Shown: positions 11,161 through 23,984, numbered from the stretch's first letter. The stretch: 64,000 nt of DNA from Anticarsia gemmatalis (GCF_050436995.1 NC_134776.1:19323001-19387000), one strand, 5' to 3'. Numbers and translations: made by a program. The notes: generated from the letters alone by a model not told the origin.

Positions 11161-11750
11161 GAAAGTATAGGTACTAGTTTTAAAACTATTTATTTACAAG
11201 GTTTAGTCAAAAAATATTTATATTAAACATTGGTTTCACTTTTAGCGCAAATAAGTAAAAAAACTTCCAATTATTCAAACTGTTATCATCAGTTGTCTGG
11301 TTTCCGCAGCAAAAGTGCTGCTATTTTTGGATGAAGATGACGATGTGTGAGTCGTCCAAGGGAAGAAAAATAAACCAAATTTGTGATTCAATATTATTTT
11401 AAAACCTCTTCGTTATCATGTTTGCGTTGCAAGAATCTTACCCCTTTACATATACAAATATATTTAGCTGAACAAAAACGAAAGTTTAAATTATCATAGA
11501 TGATACATTGGGTTGAAAATGTGTCAGTGTGTACATATTTTTGCTGGCAACTGTACAGTGACGTCACAATTCTTGACGGACACCATGCAAGGTTTTAATA
11601 GTTAATTACATAAGGTGAAATGTGTTTTACGTATGTATTTCAGGCTTGTGAGGTCGTTTGAATGTCGACGTGATATTTCCTTTTTAATTATTGTTTATTG
11701 AATCAGAATAAAGAAGCTTTTTTAACTTTTGCTCATTTCCAGGTACCAAG

Positions 11751-11812
11751 TGGTGTTCTTTGCCTCCCCATATGAGAAAAGGGCGTGATTTTAGATACGT
11801 GTGTGTGTATCC
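11751..11812 (+). repeat. LINE 3' end fragment
   Basis: aggtaccaagtggtgttctt, then tgcctccccatatgagaaaa and gggcgtgatttta. Similar to the segments at 12,421, 29,871, 44,843 and 55,645, which I take to be the 3' end of a lepidopteran RTE/CR1-type LINE. The assignment is from memory. Confidence 0.45.
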
Positions 11813-11856
11813 TGGTCTCTTTTGGTAAGAGACGTTATTATGTACCTATGTAATCG

Positions 11857-12026
11857 TACTAATATTATAAATCCGAAAGTTCGTAAGTATGGATGCATGT
11901 TTGTTACTCTTTCACAAAAAAACTACAGAACGATTTTTTATAATATTTGATTCACTGATAGCTTATAACCTATAACACATTTTACCCTTAAATATCTTTT
12001 TAATCGAAGTCACGAACAAAAGCTAG
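11857..12026 (+). mobile_element. CTAG-ended non-autonomous element
   Basis: Starts tactaatattataaatccg and ends gaacaaaagctag, followed by T. It resembles the lepidopteran microsatellite-associated or Helitron-like elements (MINE-1/Lep1 type) by its actaatattataaa start and CTAG end. It has no coding frame. The terminal hairpin found in the 40-kb copies is not clear here. Confidence 0.55.
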
Positions 12027-12420
12027 TCTTAAACTAAACCTAACCTCAATTTTATCCCATAATAAAGCAGCACACAATACAACGGCATTAAGCAATAAAA
12101 ATCGCAAGACAGTTCTCGTAATCGTCCATTGAATGTCCCGCCTTGCGTTACAAAATAACGTTACATTAGCGGTTAGCAGTAACCATTAATGTTATAGTAA
12201 TTGTTATTGCTATTGCTCACTGAGTGCTTGCCTTTGCCTCAGACTCTATATACATTAGGGGAACTTTTGTATATAGGCGACTTTACATAAGTACCTATAA
12301 TTACAGGGATTAGAAAATGTGTTAAGACGGTTTGAAAGTGCTTATAATGTATTCATTCTTTCTTTAATATAGAGAATTATAATAATATTGTATAATTTAA
12401 TATCAATTACATGACGTGAA

Positions 12421-12530
12421 GATGTATGTATGTGAAGAGTCGAGGGAAGTTTGTAAGGATCGTATCAAGTGGCGTTCGCAAGTCTCTGCTTACCTCTAAG
12501 GTAAAAAGGCGTGATGTTATGTATGTATTA
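12421..12530 (+). repeat. LINE 3' end fragment
   Basis: gatgtatgtatgtgaagagt, then aagtttgtaaggatcgtatc, aagtggcgttcgcaagtctc and aggcgtgatgttatgtatgt. It ends in the (atgt) tail shared with the other copies. No intact reverse transcriptase is present. Confidence 0.55.
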
Positions 12531-14239
12531 TTAAATAATAAAAGAACGGCAGCTGGTTTCATTCTTTACTCTCTGCCTAACAGAATATAATAATTGTATT
12601 TAGGTATAGAATAAAATTTCTAAAATAATTCACCGATATTTAGATCGGAAAAAAATAATATCGTCCACTTGTATGTAATAATAGCCCAAAAGCTGATGAA
12701 ACCGGTACATACACTTTCCAAAATTAATTGAATTCAGTTACCACAAACGAATTATTTTTGACATTTCAATTCCAAACACGTGTCCGACTTTTTAGTATTA
12801 CATTTTTACTTCAAATAATTACTCGTAACAACTCATTACAAAAATATATTACGATACCCGGAAACTGTATTTTAAACCAAAACTATTATTAAATATGATT
12901 CCATATTTGAAAAATAATAAGCTAATAGCCTGCACATGACAAAAAAAAACTATTATTTTAACCCTTTAATTACTGGTTGGATATAATTGCAGCAATGAAA
13001 AAGAATACCATTTAATATGACTGTTTTAAAAACCTTTAGTTAATAGCTCATGTGACAGTCCCTCTTTCTTTGATTATAAAAAAAATATTTTGTCAATATG
13101 GCGGACATTTTTATAAAACATATTTCTAAGTCCGCCCGCCATCCGCGTTATGATTTTAAAATTGGCTATATTTTATTTCAATGTCATTTAATATTGATAA
13201 AGCCCGACACCTAGACTACTGTTTGTAAAATATATTTACGGATTTGTATCTATGAGAACGTAAAGCTTTTATAAAACGGACCTTGAAACAAACAACCGTC
13301 AGATTAAAAATAAATACAATTGGAATAAACGTTGCTGATATAAAAACAAACAAGCTACCGAGAATTATAATAATCGAATAAAACATCGCATAAAATATAC
13401 ATATCGTATATCGTTTACAACAATAAAGTATTTAAAAATACAGTCGCCGGTACATTTTACACGAACACGGGGACGTACAACTCGCGATCTATCATTATTC
13501 ACACCACACCGCATTATTAACCCGGGAGCACACGCGCCTTTAAAACTTACACGACCACTCGCGTATAGAGCATTTTGCTCACGTTTTACAAATAACCAAA
13601 AATTACACAATTTATAGTATTTTTGTATATTTTACTGCTTAATTATAATAAAAAGAAAGTGATAAATCAAATCAAATATTTATTTTTAATATTTAACATT
13701 CGTTATACTATAATATTTGAATTACAAGAACAGGAACTAAATTGGCATTTCTTAAATGCACTTTTGGTATAAACTAAAAAAAATAAACTTTTATCAAAAA
13801 AATTAAGGTGTTAAAAACAAATCATTAATTTTCATCAAATGCACGAGCTTTACACACAAAGTAAAAGCATGTTCAGTGAATATTTTTTTTTTACATGTAA
13901 TACATGTCTTTTTTGTCTTGCTATTTTTACGCCTTGGACAGATCGCGCAGATCGCACACCGCCAGGTTTCACATCCTCTGAAAAACCAGGTTCATTTGTG
14001 AATCTTTTGATAATTTGTTGAAGAGGATGAGAAAGATAACTGCTCAGTATAAGTGTTGTGGTCGCTCTGCTCACTCTCTCCATCACTTTCAATAAATTTG
14101 TTGTTTTTGTCTATCCATCTGTAAAAAAAACTATTATATTTGTATGTAAACTGCTTAATAAACTCATATTGCACCAGTATTCAACAATAAAATAAATATA
14201 AAGACTTTAAATAAGGTATAATACTGTAAGAAAAAAAAA
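12531..14239. other. Unassigned AT-rich DNA
   Basis: No gene supported. At 13,097 tatggcggac is a short Pho/YY1-like string, and at 13,440-13,560 the DNA is richer in CpG. Neither is enough for a call. Confidence 0.4.
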
Positions 14240-15540
14240 TAGCAATAAAAAATAATACTTACGCTGTTAGTCGCGCGATGAGCAAAATGCCGCGCGACGA
14301 GACTCGCCGAAACAAACCACCTCCCCTGAGCGATGGATGCACACTAACATAAAAAAACCGTTATGCACGGGACAGGGGAAGTATAAAACTCAGCTATTGG
14401 GCAAATGACACCCGTAGACAAATAAATCAATAAATTGCGAAAATTTTAAATTCACCGTGAGGGAAATGCTCATAGCGCGTGTGCTCGCGGGTTAAAACGG
14501 CACAGCAATTCAATGCATGTTCTTAGTGTCTCTAACGCCTGTTATAAGCGGAAAAACTGTTCAAACTATGGGAAAAATATAACTTCTAAACGTATGCTAC
14601 GAAACAGGTGTATTATTAAAAGTAAGACCAGGAAATTGTGAGGATAAAAGAGGTTTATAGCGTGCTCTGAACTCATAAATACATTCTAACATGACTAGTT
14701 TCCCCGCGGGGATAGGCAGAAACTGTACGCCACAGTGTTGTGTACATACTTCTATACTGCGACAGTTATACACGCTAAGTATACAGCACAATGCTCTAAC
14801 AAAGTAACCTATGTATTTAGTCTACTTAGTGAGCGAACAGTACGAGTGTAATGCCTCCATCAATATCAGTATCACACTCGTCGATATCGTCCGACAGACG
14901 TACGTTTTATAATATACAGTGATGCTATAATCCATTGAACGATCTCCGTGTATTTACGTTGTGTGGAGCGGCGAGGTACGCGCGCGACGCCACTGTTTTC
15001 CAAACGTAGTTACGTCGCCCTCACGTTCACGTTCTCATAGTACTACTATTTACACACGTAACCAGTACTATATTGATACCCAGAATTTCATACATTTTAT
15101 TCTATACATTGTCATAGTTAAAATACTCTTCTACAATAGTCTCGTACCTATTACTTTATTTCACTTTGATATCAACCTTATTTTTAGGCTGCCGAAAAAT
15201 TTTGACAGACAAAATTGATTAAACAAATTAAATATTCAAAGCCATTGAAGTCGTTATCGTCGGTTAAAAACCGACTACACCGACTGCGTCGACTAAAAAA
15301 AAGCGTAAAAATCACGTCTCCCAAACGGAGCGGATAGAAACAAGAGTAAGTTTGGCGCACGAAGCATTTCAGCGCATTTGGGCGGGCACGATCGATAGTG
15401 GGCGTGGCCGGGGACGCTGCGTGATCTGCGCCACCAGCTATAATTGATTGACAGAAACGAACTGACAAGCAGACGCAGCGTTCGCCTTTTTATTGCTGGG
15501 GAGGCAACTGGATTTAATTCCACGCACACTTTTTAGGGTT
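14240..15540. other. CpG-richer DNA, possible regulatory region
   Basis: CpG-rich patches lie near 14,270-14,340, 14,960-15,030 and 15,290-15,500, including gggcgggcacgatcgatagt and ggggacgctgcg. Open frames on both strands here are short and overlap each other. A small hairpin, cggttaaaaaccg, lies near 15,258-15,270. No exon can be supported. Confidence 0.3.
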
Positions 15541-16274
15541 AATGCCTAGACAGGCGCGTGCTATTCCAACACCGAGCCGATTCACGGAATTCCATTTTCA
15601 ATTTTAGAATTTCCAATTCGATGTTTCAATAATGAAAAGTTTTTCTGAGAATATATTTTTTTATTTTGGACTAAAAGGTCATGTTGTTAAACTGGATGCC
15701 AAAAATAAAAACCTATGAAAAGACAATCCTTTTTTAGCGTAAGTCGAGGTAAAATATAGATGTAAATGCTTAAATAACATAGGAAGGTATTTGTCGAAAC
15801 AAATTGAGTGGAAACGTTCCCGTCTCGCGATAATTTAATCCTTAATGACAACCTTAAACTTGTAGAAAGAAATAAAACAAGTTGGCGGCAGCTGTCAGCC
15901 GTCCCACGCAACTTATAGGCCGTAGTACGACCAGTATATAAACATATATACATAGTAGTGGCACGCAGTGTTGCCATGGCCGCTTTATATTATTTTCAGC
16001 TTGTTTTTATATTTCACGTGGAAACTACGTTACTTATTATTTTTAGTTGGTGTCAATAATTGATATCGTATAGTTACATACACTAAACAGTAAATGTAAT
16101 GGAACATTTAGAGAGTATAATTCAAAAATAAGCACAATGACATTCCTGATCTTTTTGAAACTGTTCTGAAGACACCGTTAATTTCTCAGAGTCCTTAATT
16201 AACTGTCTGATTTTATTTCAACAACTATGACAATTTCTTGACTACCTGAGAATTATTTTCAAAGTTCCTGAAGA

Positions 16275-16368
16275 AATGCTGAATCCCCAACCCGCACTCA
16301 TTCAGCGTGGTGGACTCAAAACCTCTTCCTCTCATGGCGGAAGAAGTTCCGTGCCCAGCGACTATTTA
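16275..16368 (+). repeat. SINE 3' region
   Basis: cactcattcagcgtggtgga, then aaacctcttcctctcatggc and ttccgtgcccagcgac: the body and tail family seen inverted at 9,330-9,427. Confidence 0.6.
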
Positions 16369-16371
16369 GTG

Positions 16372-16446
16372 TGCCTCTGTGGCGCAGTTGATAGTGTATC
16401 CGACAGCTAGGTACCGAGTCCTGGGCTCGATACCCGGGTCGGGCGA
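16372..16446 (+). repeat. Truncated SINE head
   Basis: gcctctgtggcgcagttgat followed by a decayed B box (gggctcgatacccgggtcgg). Same family as the complete SINE at 10,259, but without its body. Confidence 0.7.
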
Positions 16447-16497
16447 ATTGGTCTATACAATTTTTATGATAATATTTCCGTAGTTTGGTTAGTTGCC

Positions 16498-16605
16498 GGT
16501 ATATGATAATAACTCATAACATGGGACTAACATTGGTAACGGCGTAACGCGGGTGTATTTCATCCACCTTCGGGCATAACAGACGTGATATTATGTACGT
16601 ATCTA
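16498..16605 (+). repeat. Repeat tail fragment
   Basis: catgggactaacattggtaa, then cgtaacgcgggtgtatttca and cttcgggcataacag. The block 'aacgcgggtgtatttca' recurs inverted at 47,858-47,876 and in part at 58,344. Confidence 0.5.
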
Positions 16606-18069
16606 TGACTATTCTTCCACAAAGTCAATATCAAACTTTGTTACAAGAACACATAGTTCTTTATCAAGTTTGTTCAAAGTGTCAGTATGTTTGACATATA
16701 TCATTTTTATTAATCCTACCTTACAATGCACTTGTACAGAAATGACTTCCTGACAAATTACTCAAAAACAAAACTATTACTATTATCTATGATCCCGCCA
16801 AATTATATCCAAATCAATTCGTCTGGTTAAACTTGAAAGAAGAAACAAACAAAAACACTTCCCCATTAGTGATTATTTGTATGAATACTTAGTATAAATA
16901 AAACAGCTACCATTTTAAATTGTATTATTCTAATTTTGGAAACCTAAAACACATATAACCACTTTTAACATCGGAACGTACTTACTCTACGAACGTTGTT
17001 CCGATTCACTATAATTAGAAATATTCGAGCGGATTTATTAAAAGTTACTTATAACGAACGATTACGAGCGAAGCCAACGTCAGTTCTTGTTATATTTGAA
17101 ACGTGAAATAATTGGAATTAAATACCAAATGTATAGCTTTTCATGTAACACTGTATTCGCTAATTTATAGATATTTAATTTCGTTATAGTTGTGTGTTAT
17201 CTGTGGTCTAAATGCGGTAAGCTTTCGATAAATTTATGTTTAGTTTGCTATTTCTATTTTTAGTTGTTTAGTGGAATATATATGTAATTAAAAATTTAAT
17301 TCATAATATATTGGTTTGAAAGATAATATAAATAATTCTCCATTTTATTTTTCGCAATCACAGACAAGACATAAACTTTTTACTAAATTGGCGGGAATGA
17401 TTGTGACCATAGACAAGTGAAGAAACTGCTAACCATAAACAAAGGAAAATAGAGACCTACTTTTTGAAGAGTCAGGATTCTTTTTTGAGAATAAATCAAG
17501 TTATTTTAATTCAGACAGATACATATGTTCTAAATATTATATTTTAACGCCGCCTTATAGTCCTGCCATGCATAATATCGACGTCCAACGTAAAATGACA
17601 TCGCTGTAATTAAAATGATTACGGAATTTAGCCTGTATTCAATATAATTGCTTCGTCGTAACCTGCATGTTACCGTTTTACCGGAAAATCTAATATTCTC
17701 GGTTTGTTTGAGCTTTAACTTCAATTTTATGATTTCACCTTTATTCATTAAAACTAGTAAATAGGGGTTTTGTCTTTTACTTTCTTTAACTTTTTCATCG
17801 TTCTTTCCTTTAAAGAAACATTTTTAGAAAATATACGTATTTATGGAAATTTTGTATATTATTATGTCCATGTTCATGAGTAAGGAGTTGATGAATGCGG
17901 ATAACAGGATAAATCTGATCAGCCTGACAGAGAAATAAACTTCTATGTGTACTACATTTTGCATGCATCTTCATACGCGCGATAGCATTTCCCGGGGTAA
18001 AAAGTATTATGGATTTATTCTGGTTATAAACTATCTGTGTACCAAATTTCATTAAAATTTGATCGTTAG
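16606..18069. other. Unassigned AT-rich DNA
   Basis: Nothing supported. At 18,020-18,068 the text taccaaatttcattaaaatt looks like a retroelement tail relic. Confidence 0.4.
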
Positions 18070-18298
18070 TTTTGACTTAGTGGTGGGGTCGAATCCCACC
18101 CGGGACAAATCTTTCTGTGATGAGCACGAATATTTGTTCTGAGCCTGGATAATATGTATCTATTTAAGTATGTATTTAGAAGTATATAAGTATGTTTATC
18201 AGTTATTTGGTTACCATAGTACAAGCTCTGCTTAGTTTGGAATCAAATGACCGTGTGTGAGTTGTCCAACAATATTTATTTATTTATTTATTTATCTA
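18070..18298 (+). repeat. SINE family A, near-complete copy
   Basis: B-box-like ggggtcgaatcccacccggg, then aatatttgttctgagcctgg, aagtatataagtatgtttat, accatagtacaagctctgct and agtttggaatcaaatgaccg, ending in a (ttta)n tail at 18,277-18,295. This copy joins a tRNA-like head to the tail seen alone at 2,021. Confidence 0.75.
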
Positions 18299-18413
18299 AA
18301 TTTCCGCATGAATAATATTAAAGAATAATGATAATTCTTTGATCTGTTTTCCTCATTTTATTCTAGTTAACCTTTAAGTCGTATTCAAGTTTCCTTATAC
18401 AAATATTCAAGGC

Positions 18414-18449
18414 GTCAGTCAGTCGTTTAGTCAGTCAGTCAGTCAGTCA
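18414..18449 (+). repeat. (GTCA)n microsatellite, interrupted
   Basis: gtcagtcagtcg, then tttag, then five consecutive tcag units. Confidence 0.85.
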
Positions 18450-19149
18450 TGTGTCTGTCTTATATTTATATTAGAGCTTGAGCGTATTACTTATTTATGA
18501 TTCTTTCACGTGAAGTTATTTACGCTATTAGGACGTGCAAATTTAAATCAGTACTTTTATATGCTGAATTAAAATGATGACTTCATTAAGTGTGTGTACT
18601 ACAGAGATTTAAGGTCTCTACTTTAAAATAATTATTAAGAAATAAGGAAGTGTTATTTTCAAAGTCGTGAACACTTTCAAAAATTTTTTGATTTTTTTTT
18701 TCTAATTGGTTTTCATGTCGATCAAATGATATTAGGATTTAATGGAATTTCGATTGGCGCTAACTTAAAAAAAACTCATCCCTTAACTCGAAATTTAGGT
18801 ATACTAAACTGCTATACCCTTTAAAACGTAAATAATTATAATACATAGTATAAAATTAATACAGCAACCAATCAAACACCAATCATACTAAAACGCAATT
18901 CAAGTGCAATTCTAATGCAATAAGCACTAGTACTAATAAACAGCACTCGTGTTGTCATACGGTGAGATACGATCACACCACGCACGTGGCCACCCTAAAC
19001 CAACACTCTTCACAAAATTAGCCACAAATACCCTCCATTAATTAATAAAAACACCTGATGGTACACCGTAAAGAAAAAACCACTAAAATCATAACATATG
19101 CGTGTAAAATATTGGGGCTCATGATCATTATCGAAACTACCTGTGCACT
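18450..19149. other. Unassigned AT-rich DNA
   Basis: No gene or repeat supported. The stretch leads into the promoter-like island. Confidence 0.4.
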
Positions 19150-19270
19150 TGACAGTGTTGCGAGTGCCGGAAGCCGGGGTGAATCCGGCCAGCGGTCACG
19201 TGACCGTACCGGCCGGCGGCCATCTTGTTTAACTACGCACTTCCGGTGCGGGCGCACCGGTTGCAAGTGG
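19150..19270. promoter_or_regulatory. Promoter-like GC island
   Basis: Within 120 bases: an ETS-type CCGGAAGC (19,167-19,174); a perfect 14-base palindrome centred on CACGTG (19,193-19,206); a YY1-type GCCATCTTG (19,219-19,227); ETS-type ACTTCCGGT (19,239-19,247); and an 8-bp inverted repeat, CCGGTGCG/CGCACCGG (19,243-19,260). In other animals these motifs cluster at TATA-less housekeeping promoters. Downstream plus-strand DNA is T/G-rich like a leader, but no donor or exon can be fixed, so direction is unknown. Confidence 0.45.
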
Positions 19271-19417
19271 ACAATCGTTTATTGATTCCGTTTTTGAATT
19301 TGTTTGGAATGTGTGCTTTGTTGCGTGTTTGTTGGGACGTTTCGATTGTGATGAATATTGAAGTAAATCAAGTAGCGTTACCTGTTTTACTAACGAAAAG
19401 GGCGATTTGGTGAAACG

Positions 19418-19451
19418 AGGGAAGCCGTTGCCCAGCAGTGGGACATCGTAA
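19418..19451 (+). repeat. SINE tail fragment
   Basis: gaagccgttgcccagcagtg followed by ggacatcgtaac, the standard tail of the window's SINE family. Confidence 0.55.
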
Positions 19452-21840
19452 CAAGCTAGAAAAACTTTTCTTCTAAAAAGTTCCCGCCAAATTGATCTTA
19501 TAAATCGCAGTGGAAGCCGCTGCAAATCATCCATTGTTTATCTAAAAGGAACGGACACCCAAAGACCCTTAGCAAAACGAACTTAAAACAAAGTTATAAC
19601 CCAAGAATGGGATGAGAAAGGATTTGGAGGGAATCCCGCGACCGGTTCGATCCCGACAGTTATGAAAAGGCGAGAGTTAGAAAAAAAAGTCACCCTAAGC
19701 CCGACCTACGGGAAACCTCAGAACACTTGCGAGGAAAAATATTTTCTTAGATACAAAACAAAGTTATATTTACAGTTATTATGAACCTTATTCCTTTACA
19801 GTTAAGGTTGAATGTTCTCTGTCTTGTGTGAGGGTTATTTGTGTCTTGTGTCGTAGGGGATGTCAACGGTGTTTCTGTCGACGACTATCAATATCAACCC
19901 TCTGACGTATGGGGTGGGAAAGGCATTAAATCGATAAAATTCGTTGAACAGTTACTTAAGAAAGTTTCGACAAGTTTATTGGTATTATTGACGTCCCGTC
20001 GACCAAGTTAAGTGTTATTGTGAATTGGCTTTACTTTTTAATAGCTCAGATGATTTGTAAAGAAATTGTTTGATAAGTTTTTTAGTGACTGTTTGTAACT
20101 TTAAATAATCTTTAATTTTAAAATAGTTCGTAAACGCTCTAGAACTTGTCTTTTAAATGTTTTTTTTAATCGTCTTTGTTGAATAACACAATGGATAAAA
20201 GGAAAAAGAACACTAAAATGGTACAATTAAAAATCAAAACTCATATCATGATGATATAAGAAACCTTTAAAGGCTGAATTGCTCACTACCTATTTAAATC
20301 TATGAATACTTGAAAACCTTAAACTAATCAAACGATGGTCTTGAAAATAAAGTATCTTTAAAAAAACCTTTTACACTTAATATTAGTTAAATAAAATAAA
20401 GAATCCTTATGAAAACTGTCACTGTTCCGGCCACGTGTCAAAAGTCTGGTGTCCTAACTAACACTATATGAGACAGCCATTTAATTTTAGTTAAACGAGA
20501 ACAGACAACCAAGGAGTATTACTAGTATAGAAACACAGGAAACAGTTGTATAATTCCCAAGTGGACATTATCGGAGCATTATATACAATACATAGTTTTA
20601 CATAAACAGTAGTTAATGTAACTGAATGTTCAATGTGACCAGCTAATTAATATGTCGATACGCGAGATCCGGTGCCGGCCGGTAGTGACGTCACAGTGGT
20701 TTCGCGCTAATATTCTAGCAGACTACGATATTTGTGGTTATTGACGAATGTAAAGAAATTAATTATGGAATTATTGGTAGCTTTGACCCATGACTTTGTT
20801 TGCATAGGCCTCATTATCGTAGTCTATGTGTTAGTCTGGTAAATACATTATGACACTGACATTTTCATAAAAATCTGTTCAGTCGTTTTGAAGAAATTGA
20901 GTGGCAAATATTTATACAGACATCCAAACTTTCCTATTTTTTTGTAGTATTAAAATTATGTAAAGATTAGTCCTCATCTGAAATTAAATAGAAAAATCAT
21001 TTCCGAGATGAAGATAAACTTATGGGTAACCAAGCTATACGCTGGGCTACGTAAGGAGTGCTTAAATCAAAATTAAATTCATATTTTTTTGATGAAAGAA
21101 TAACAAGTGTACATCTATCCATTCAAACTTTTGTATTTAATTTTAATAGTATTAAAAAAAGAAATAAAATAAGGCTTGAGTACGTTTTCGTTTCTGGAAG
21201 GCTGTTTAGGAGGTTCCGTGTCCAGAATATATTCTAAACATTGTCTGATTACACCAACATCCAATTTAAATAGCTTGAAAATGTTTGGAATATCCAGATA
21301 CGTAAAAATAAATTGTAAATTATTCCCTGTGGAGGTTTTTACAAAATTCAGTATAAAAGACATCAACGACATCTCTCGTTATTGCGAATATTTTACATGA
21401 CTAAAGCTTTTAAATTTTTGTAATGAGTTAGACTTATTCCGAAAATTATAAACAATTGAACAATATCAAAATTTATGAAGGAGGGCGTTGACCGACTGTC
21501 TACTCGCGTAAAAATGTATATTTAGTGTCTGCTGTAATTCAGGTTAGAATATCCTTCTCCATGCAAGTTGATTAATTCAGTTCTAAATATCCTTTTTTCA
21601 TTAAGTTTCTAGATCTGAACGATTGACCAAATGGATTGAAATGGATGGAAAAAAAGCTTAACATTGATTAACACTTAACTTTGAAGAGAGGTATCAAAAT
21701 CATGCTTACAAATCAACTTTAAACATGGAATCAAACTACAGACCTACCGACCACTGTCACTTATGTATATATGTATACTCACATACATATATACATAGCG
21801 GTAGGCAGAGACGCGACCTAGTACCAGGCTTACACTTCCT
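19452..21840. other. Unassigned DNA with one full CRE
   Basis: No exon supported. GC-rich text at 20,660-20,710 includes a full cAMP-response-type octamer, TGACGTCA (20,686-20,693). At 20,860-20,940 the text resembles a degraded retroelement tail. Confidence 0.4.
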
Positions 21841-21910
21841 TTACGACGGTCCTTTATGACAAGATGTATCGATATAAATCACTCTTGAAATATATCAATA
21901 AAAATATTAA

Positions 21911-21923
21911 TATATATATATAT
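21911..21923 (+). repeat. (TA)n microsatellite
   Basis: A short pure TA run abutting the 5' end of the next repeat. Confidence 0.7.
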
Positions 21924-22290
21924 CAGCTTAGCCTTTGTTCCAAACTATGTTGGAGTCGGCTTCCAGTCTCACCGGATGCAGCTGGATACCAGTGTTTTAC
22001 ATGGAGCGACTGCCTATCTGACCTCCACAACCCAGTTACTTGGGTATTAACACGATACCCTTCGGTAAGACTGGTTGTCAGACTTACAAGCTTCTGACTA
22101 CTAGCTGTTAACGACTGTCAAAGATCTTCGAAAATGACAGCCGGGATCCACAATTTAACGTGCCTTCCGAAACACGGAGGAACTCGATATGTATAAGATG
22201 GACACCCATCCACGGAACAACCTCGGCAAGCGTAGCTTAACCTCAGAGATCGATCCGTACGGCTGTGGTAAACCAAGCCACGAGCTCAAT
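21924..22290 (+). repeat. Interspersed lepidopteran retroelement fragment
   Basis: cagcttagcctttgttccaa, then actatgttggagtcggcttc, ccggatgcagctggatacca and gtgttttacatggagcgact, later gacagccgggatccacaatt, cgtgccttccgaaacacgga and cctcagagatcgatccgtac. I recognise this as a very common lepidopteran repeat. Its last third matches the end of the SINE at 27,746-28,058 (cctcagagatcgatccttgc, gccacgagct). Confidence 0.7.
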
Positions 22291-22339
22291 AAAAATATTA
22301 AACAACAATCAAAAAGTCGAGAGTAGGAAGGAAGGCTAC

Positions 22340-22515
22340 TCATCAGTGGTAGAGTCGCGTGTCTACCACCGGAAGTATTCCCCTCGCGGCGGGCGCACAC
22401 GTGCGACTAATTATCGTACGATTTTTAATCGCGAGCCGTCCCTCGAGGACGTCGCGGTCGTTTCACAATATGTTATGCATGTTGTTTTAGAGGGACGTGT
22501 GGATATTTTGAAGGT
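22340..22515 (+). other. GC-rich open frame, possible exon or promoter
   Basis: CpG-rich DNA with an uninterrupted plus-strand frame reading ESRVYHRKYSPRGGRTRATN, then NREPSLEDVAVVSQYVMHVV, up to a TAG at 22,517. It also carries a CCGGAAGT ETS-type site (22,369-22,376) and CACGTG. No convincing splice acceptor precedes it, and the AAG/GTGTAG at its end is a weak donor. It may be a coding relic, an exon I cannot delimit, or a promoter island. Confidence 0.25.
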
Positions 22516-22904
22516 GTAGTGGATTTTGTTTGAAGTGTAGTGGAGAAATAAGTTTTAGGTGATTAAACGATGTGTGTGATATTCAGACTTATTGCACAAG
22601 ATTCTATTTCTAGAAGCGATTTGAATAAATCGATTTATTGTTATAATATTTTATCATGAAATTCAATTACTAGATGCTTTTCCGCACACATAATATAGTT
22701 TAAGTTACGAGTTTTTTGTGTATATGCAATTCCATTGCATGATTATTGTTTTTAGAGTTTTATATGCGAAGAGGAGAATTGAAGCACTATTACAAGGATT
22801 CGTCTGTCCGTCTTTCCTTCACTAATCGTAAAAGCAAGACGGTAAAATTTCAATTCCTTTTGCAACATTGTCATGTAGTTAGTAACTTACTTACTTACTT
22901 CTGA

Positions 22905-23055
22905 GCATGGATGTCAATTTATCTATATAAGTATGTATTTAGAAATATATAAGTATGTTTATCAGTTATTTGGTTACCATACTACAAGCTCTGCTCAGTT
23001 TGGAATCAAATGACCGTGTGTGAGTTTTCCAATCATACTTATATTTTATTTATTT
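22905..23055 (+). repeat. SINE family A copy
   Basis: ctgagcatggatgtcaattt, then aatatataagtatgtttatc, accatactacaagctctgct and cagtttggaatcaaatgacc, ending in attttatttattt. Confidence 0.75.
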
Positions 23056-23469
23056 ACTACTGTGATAATTCTCATTAAACATTGAGAACAAAAACCTCTC
23101 ATAATGACATCTATTTTAATAACCTTCCACAAATATTTCGCGATCAAAATCTCGTAAAACATATTAAAGTACTAGTAAACTTAAAATATAACAGGAGCAG
23201 CGGACACCTGAGTACTAGTGACTGTCAACACGACGGCCGGTGTATTTCTACTGCACTATTTCTAGTAGCGTTTAAATAGAAGACACTGGCCGCAGAAATG
23301 TACAGAACATTATTATCGCTGTAACTGCCTACTTGATTGCCATTTGTAGGTTTAATATTTAAAAAGAAGAAACTGATTTAGAACTCTTTTGCTCGTGGTT
23401 GATGCTTGACATAATCATATAAGCTTATCGTGTTTGTAAAGACGTTGATGGGTAATTGGTGGTATCACT

Positions 23470-23645
23470 ATCGTACATAATCACATAAAATCACGCTATT
23501 TTCATTTAGGGATAGACTGAGACTAAAAAACACCAATTAAACTAACAAAAAACCAAAAAACTTCTACTTTGGCAATAGTATTTAAATCACGCCTTTTTCC
23601 TATAGGCATAGACTAATGAATATCAATTGGTATGGTCCTAATAAA
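23470..23645 (-). repeat. Two inverted LINE-tail fragments
   Basis: cataaaatcacgctattttc at 23,483 and aaatcacgcctttttcctat at 23,584 are both inverse to the 'aaaaaggcgtgattttatg' LINE ends. They sit about 100 bases apart and are followed by similar caccaatt and tatcaattgg text, suggesting a local duplication. Confidence 0.4.
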
Positions 23646-23984
23646 CTTGAACTTTGGCAACCATTTTTTTTATTGTCTTATTATGACTCAATAATTTGGC
23701 ATTAAGTAATTTTTGTTATAGGTCATAATTTAGCAGTATATTTCTCAAAAACTGCTACCTGCACCGGTAATTCATAAATTGAATGATTGAAATAAGCATA
23801 GCGTGTAAAGGTACTAGGTTTGTTTCAAATTACATTGTAACCGAGTGCAACAGTAAAGGTCACTTTCAAATCATTTATTCATATAGGTTGAGTACTGACT
23901 ATGTCAAAGTCATGGGTAATAAACCACATAGGTTGTAGAACCAATGAGAAGAACTGGCAATCAATTGTAAAATTTAATTTTATA

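Noticed and set aside
18414..18449. CRISPR-like or regulatory short repeat array
   Set aside because: Simple (GTCA)n microsatellite. There are no spaced repeats anywhere in the window.
20860..20960. Coding or regulatory segment
   Set aside because: The text (aaaaatctgttcagtcgttt and similar) reads as a decayed retroelement tail.
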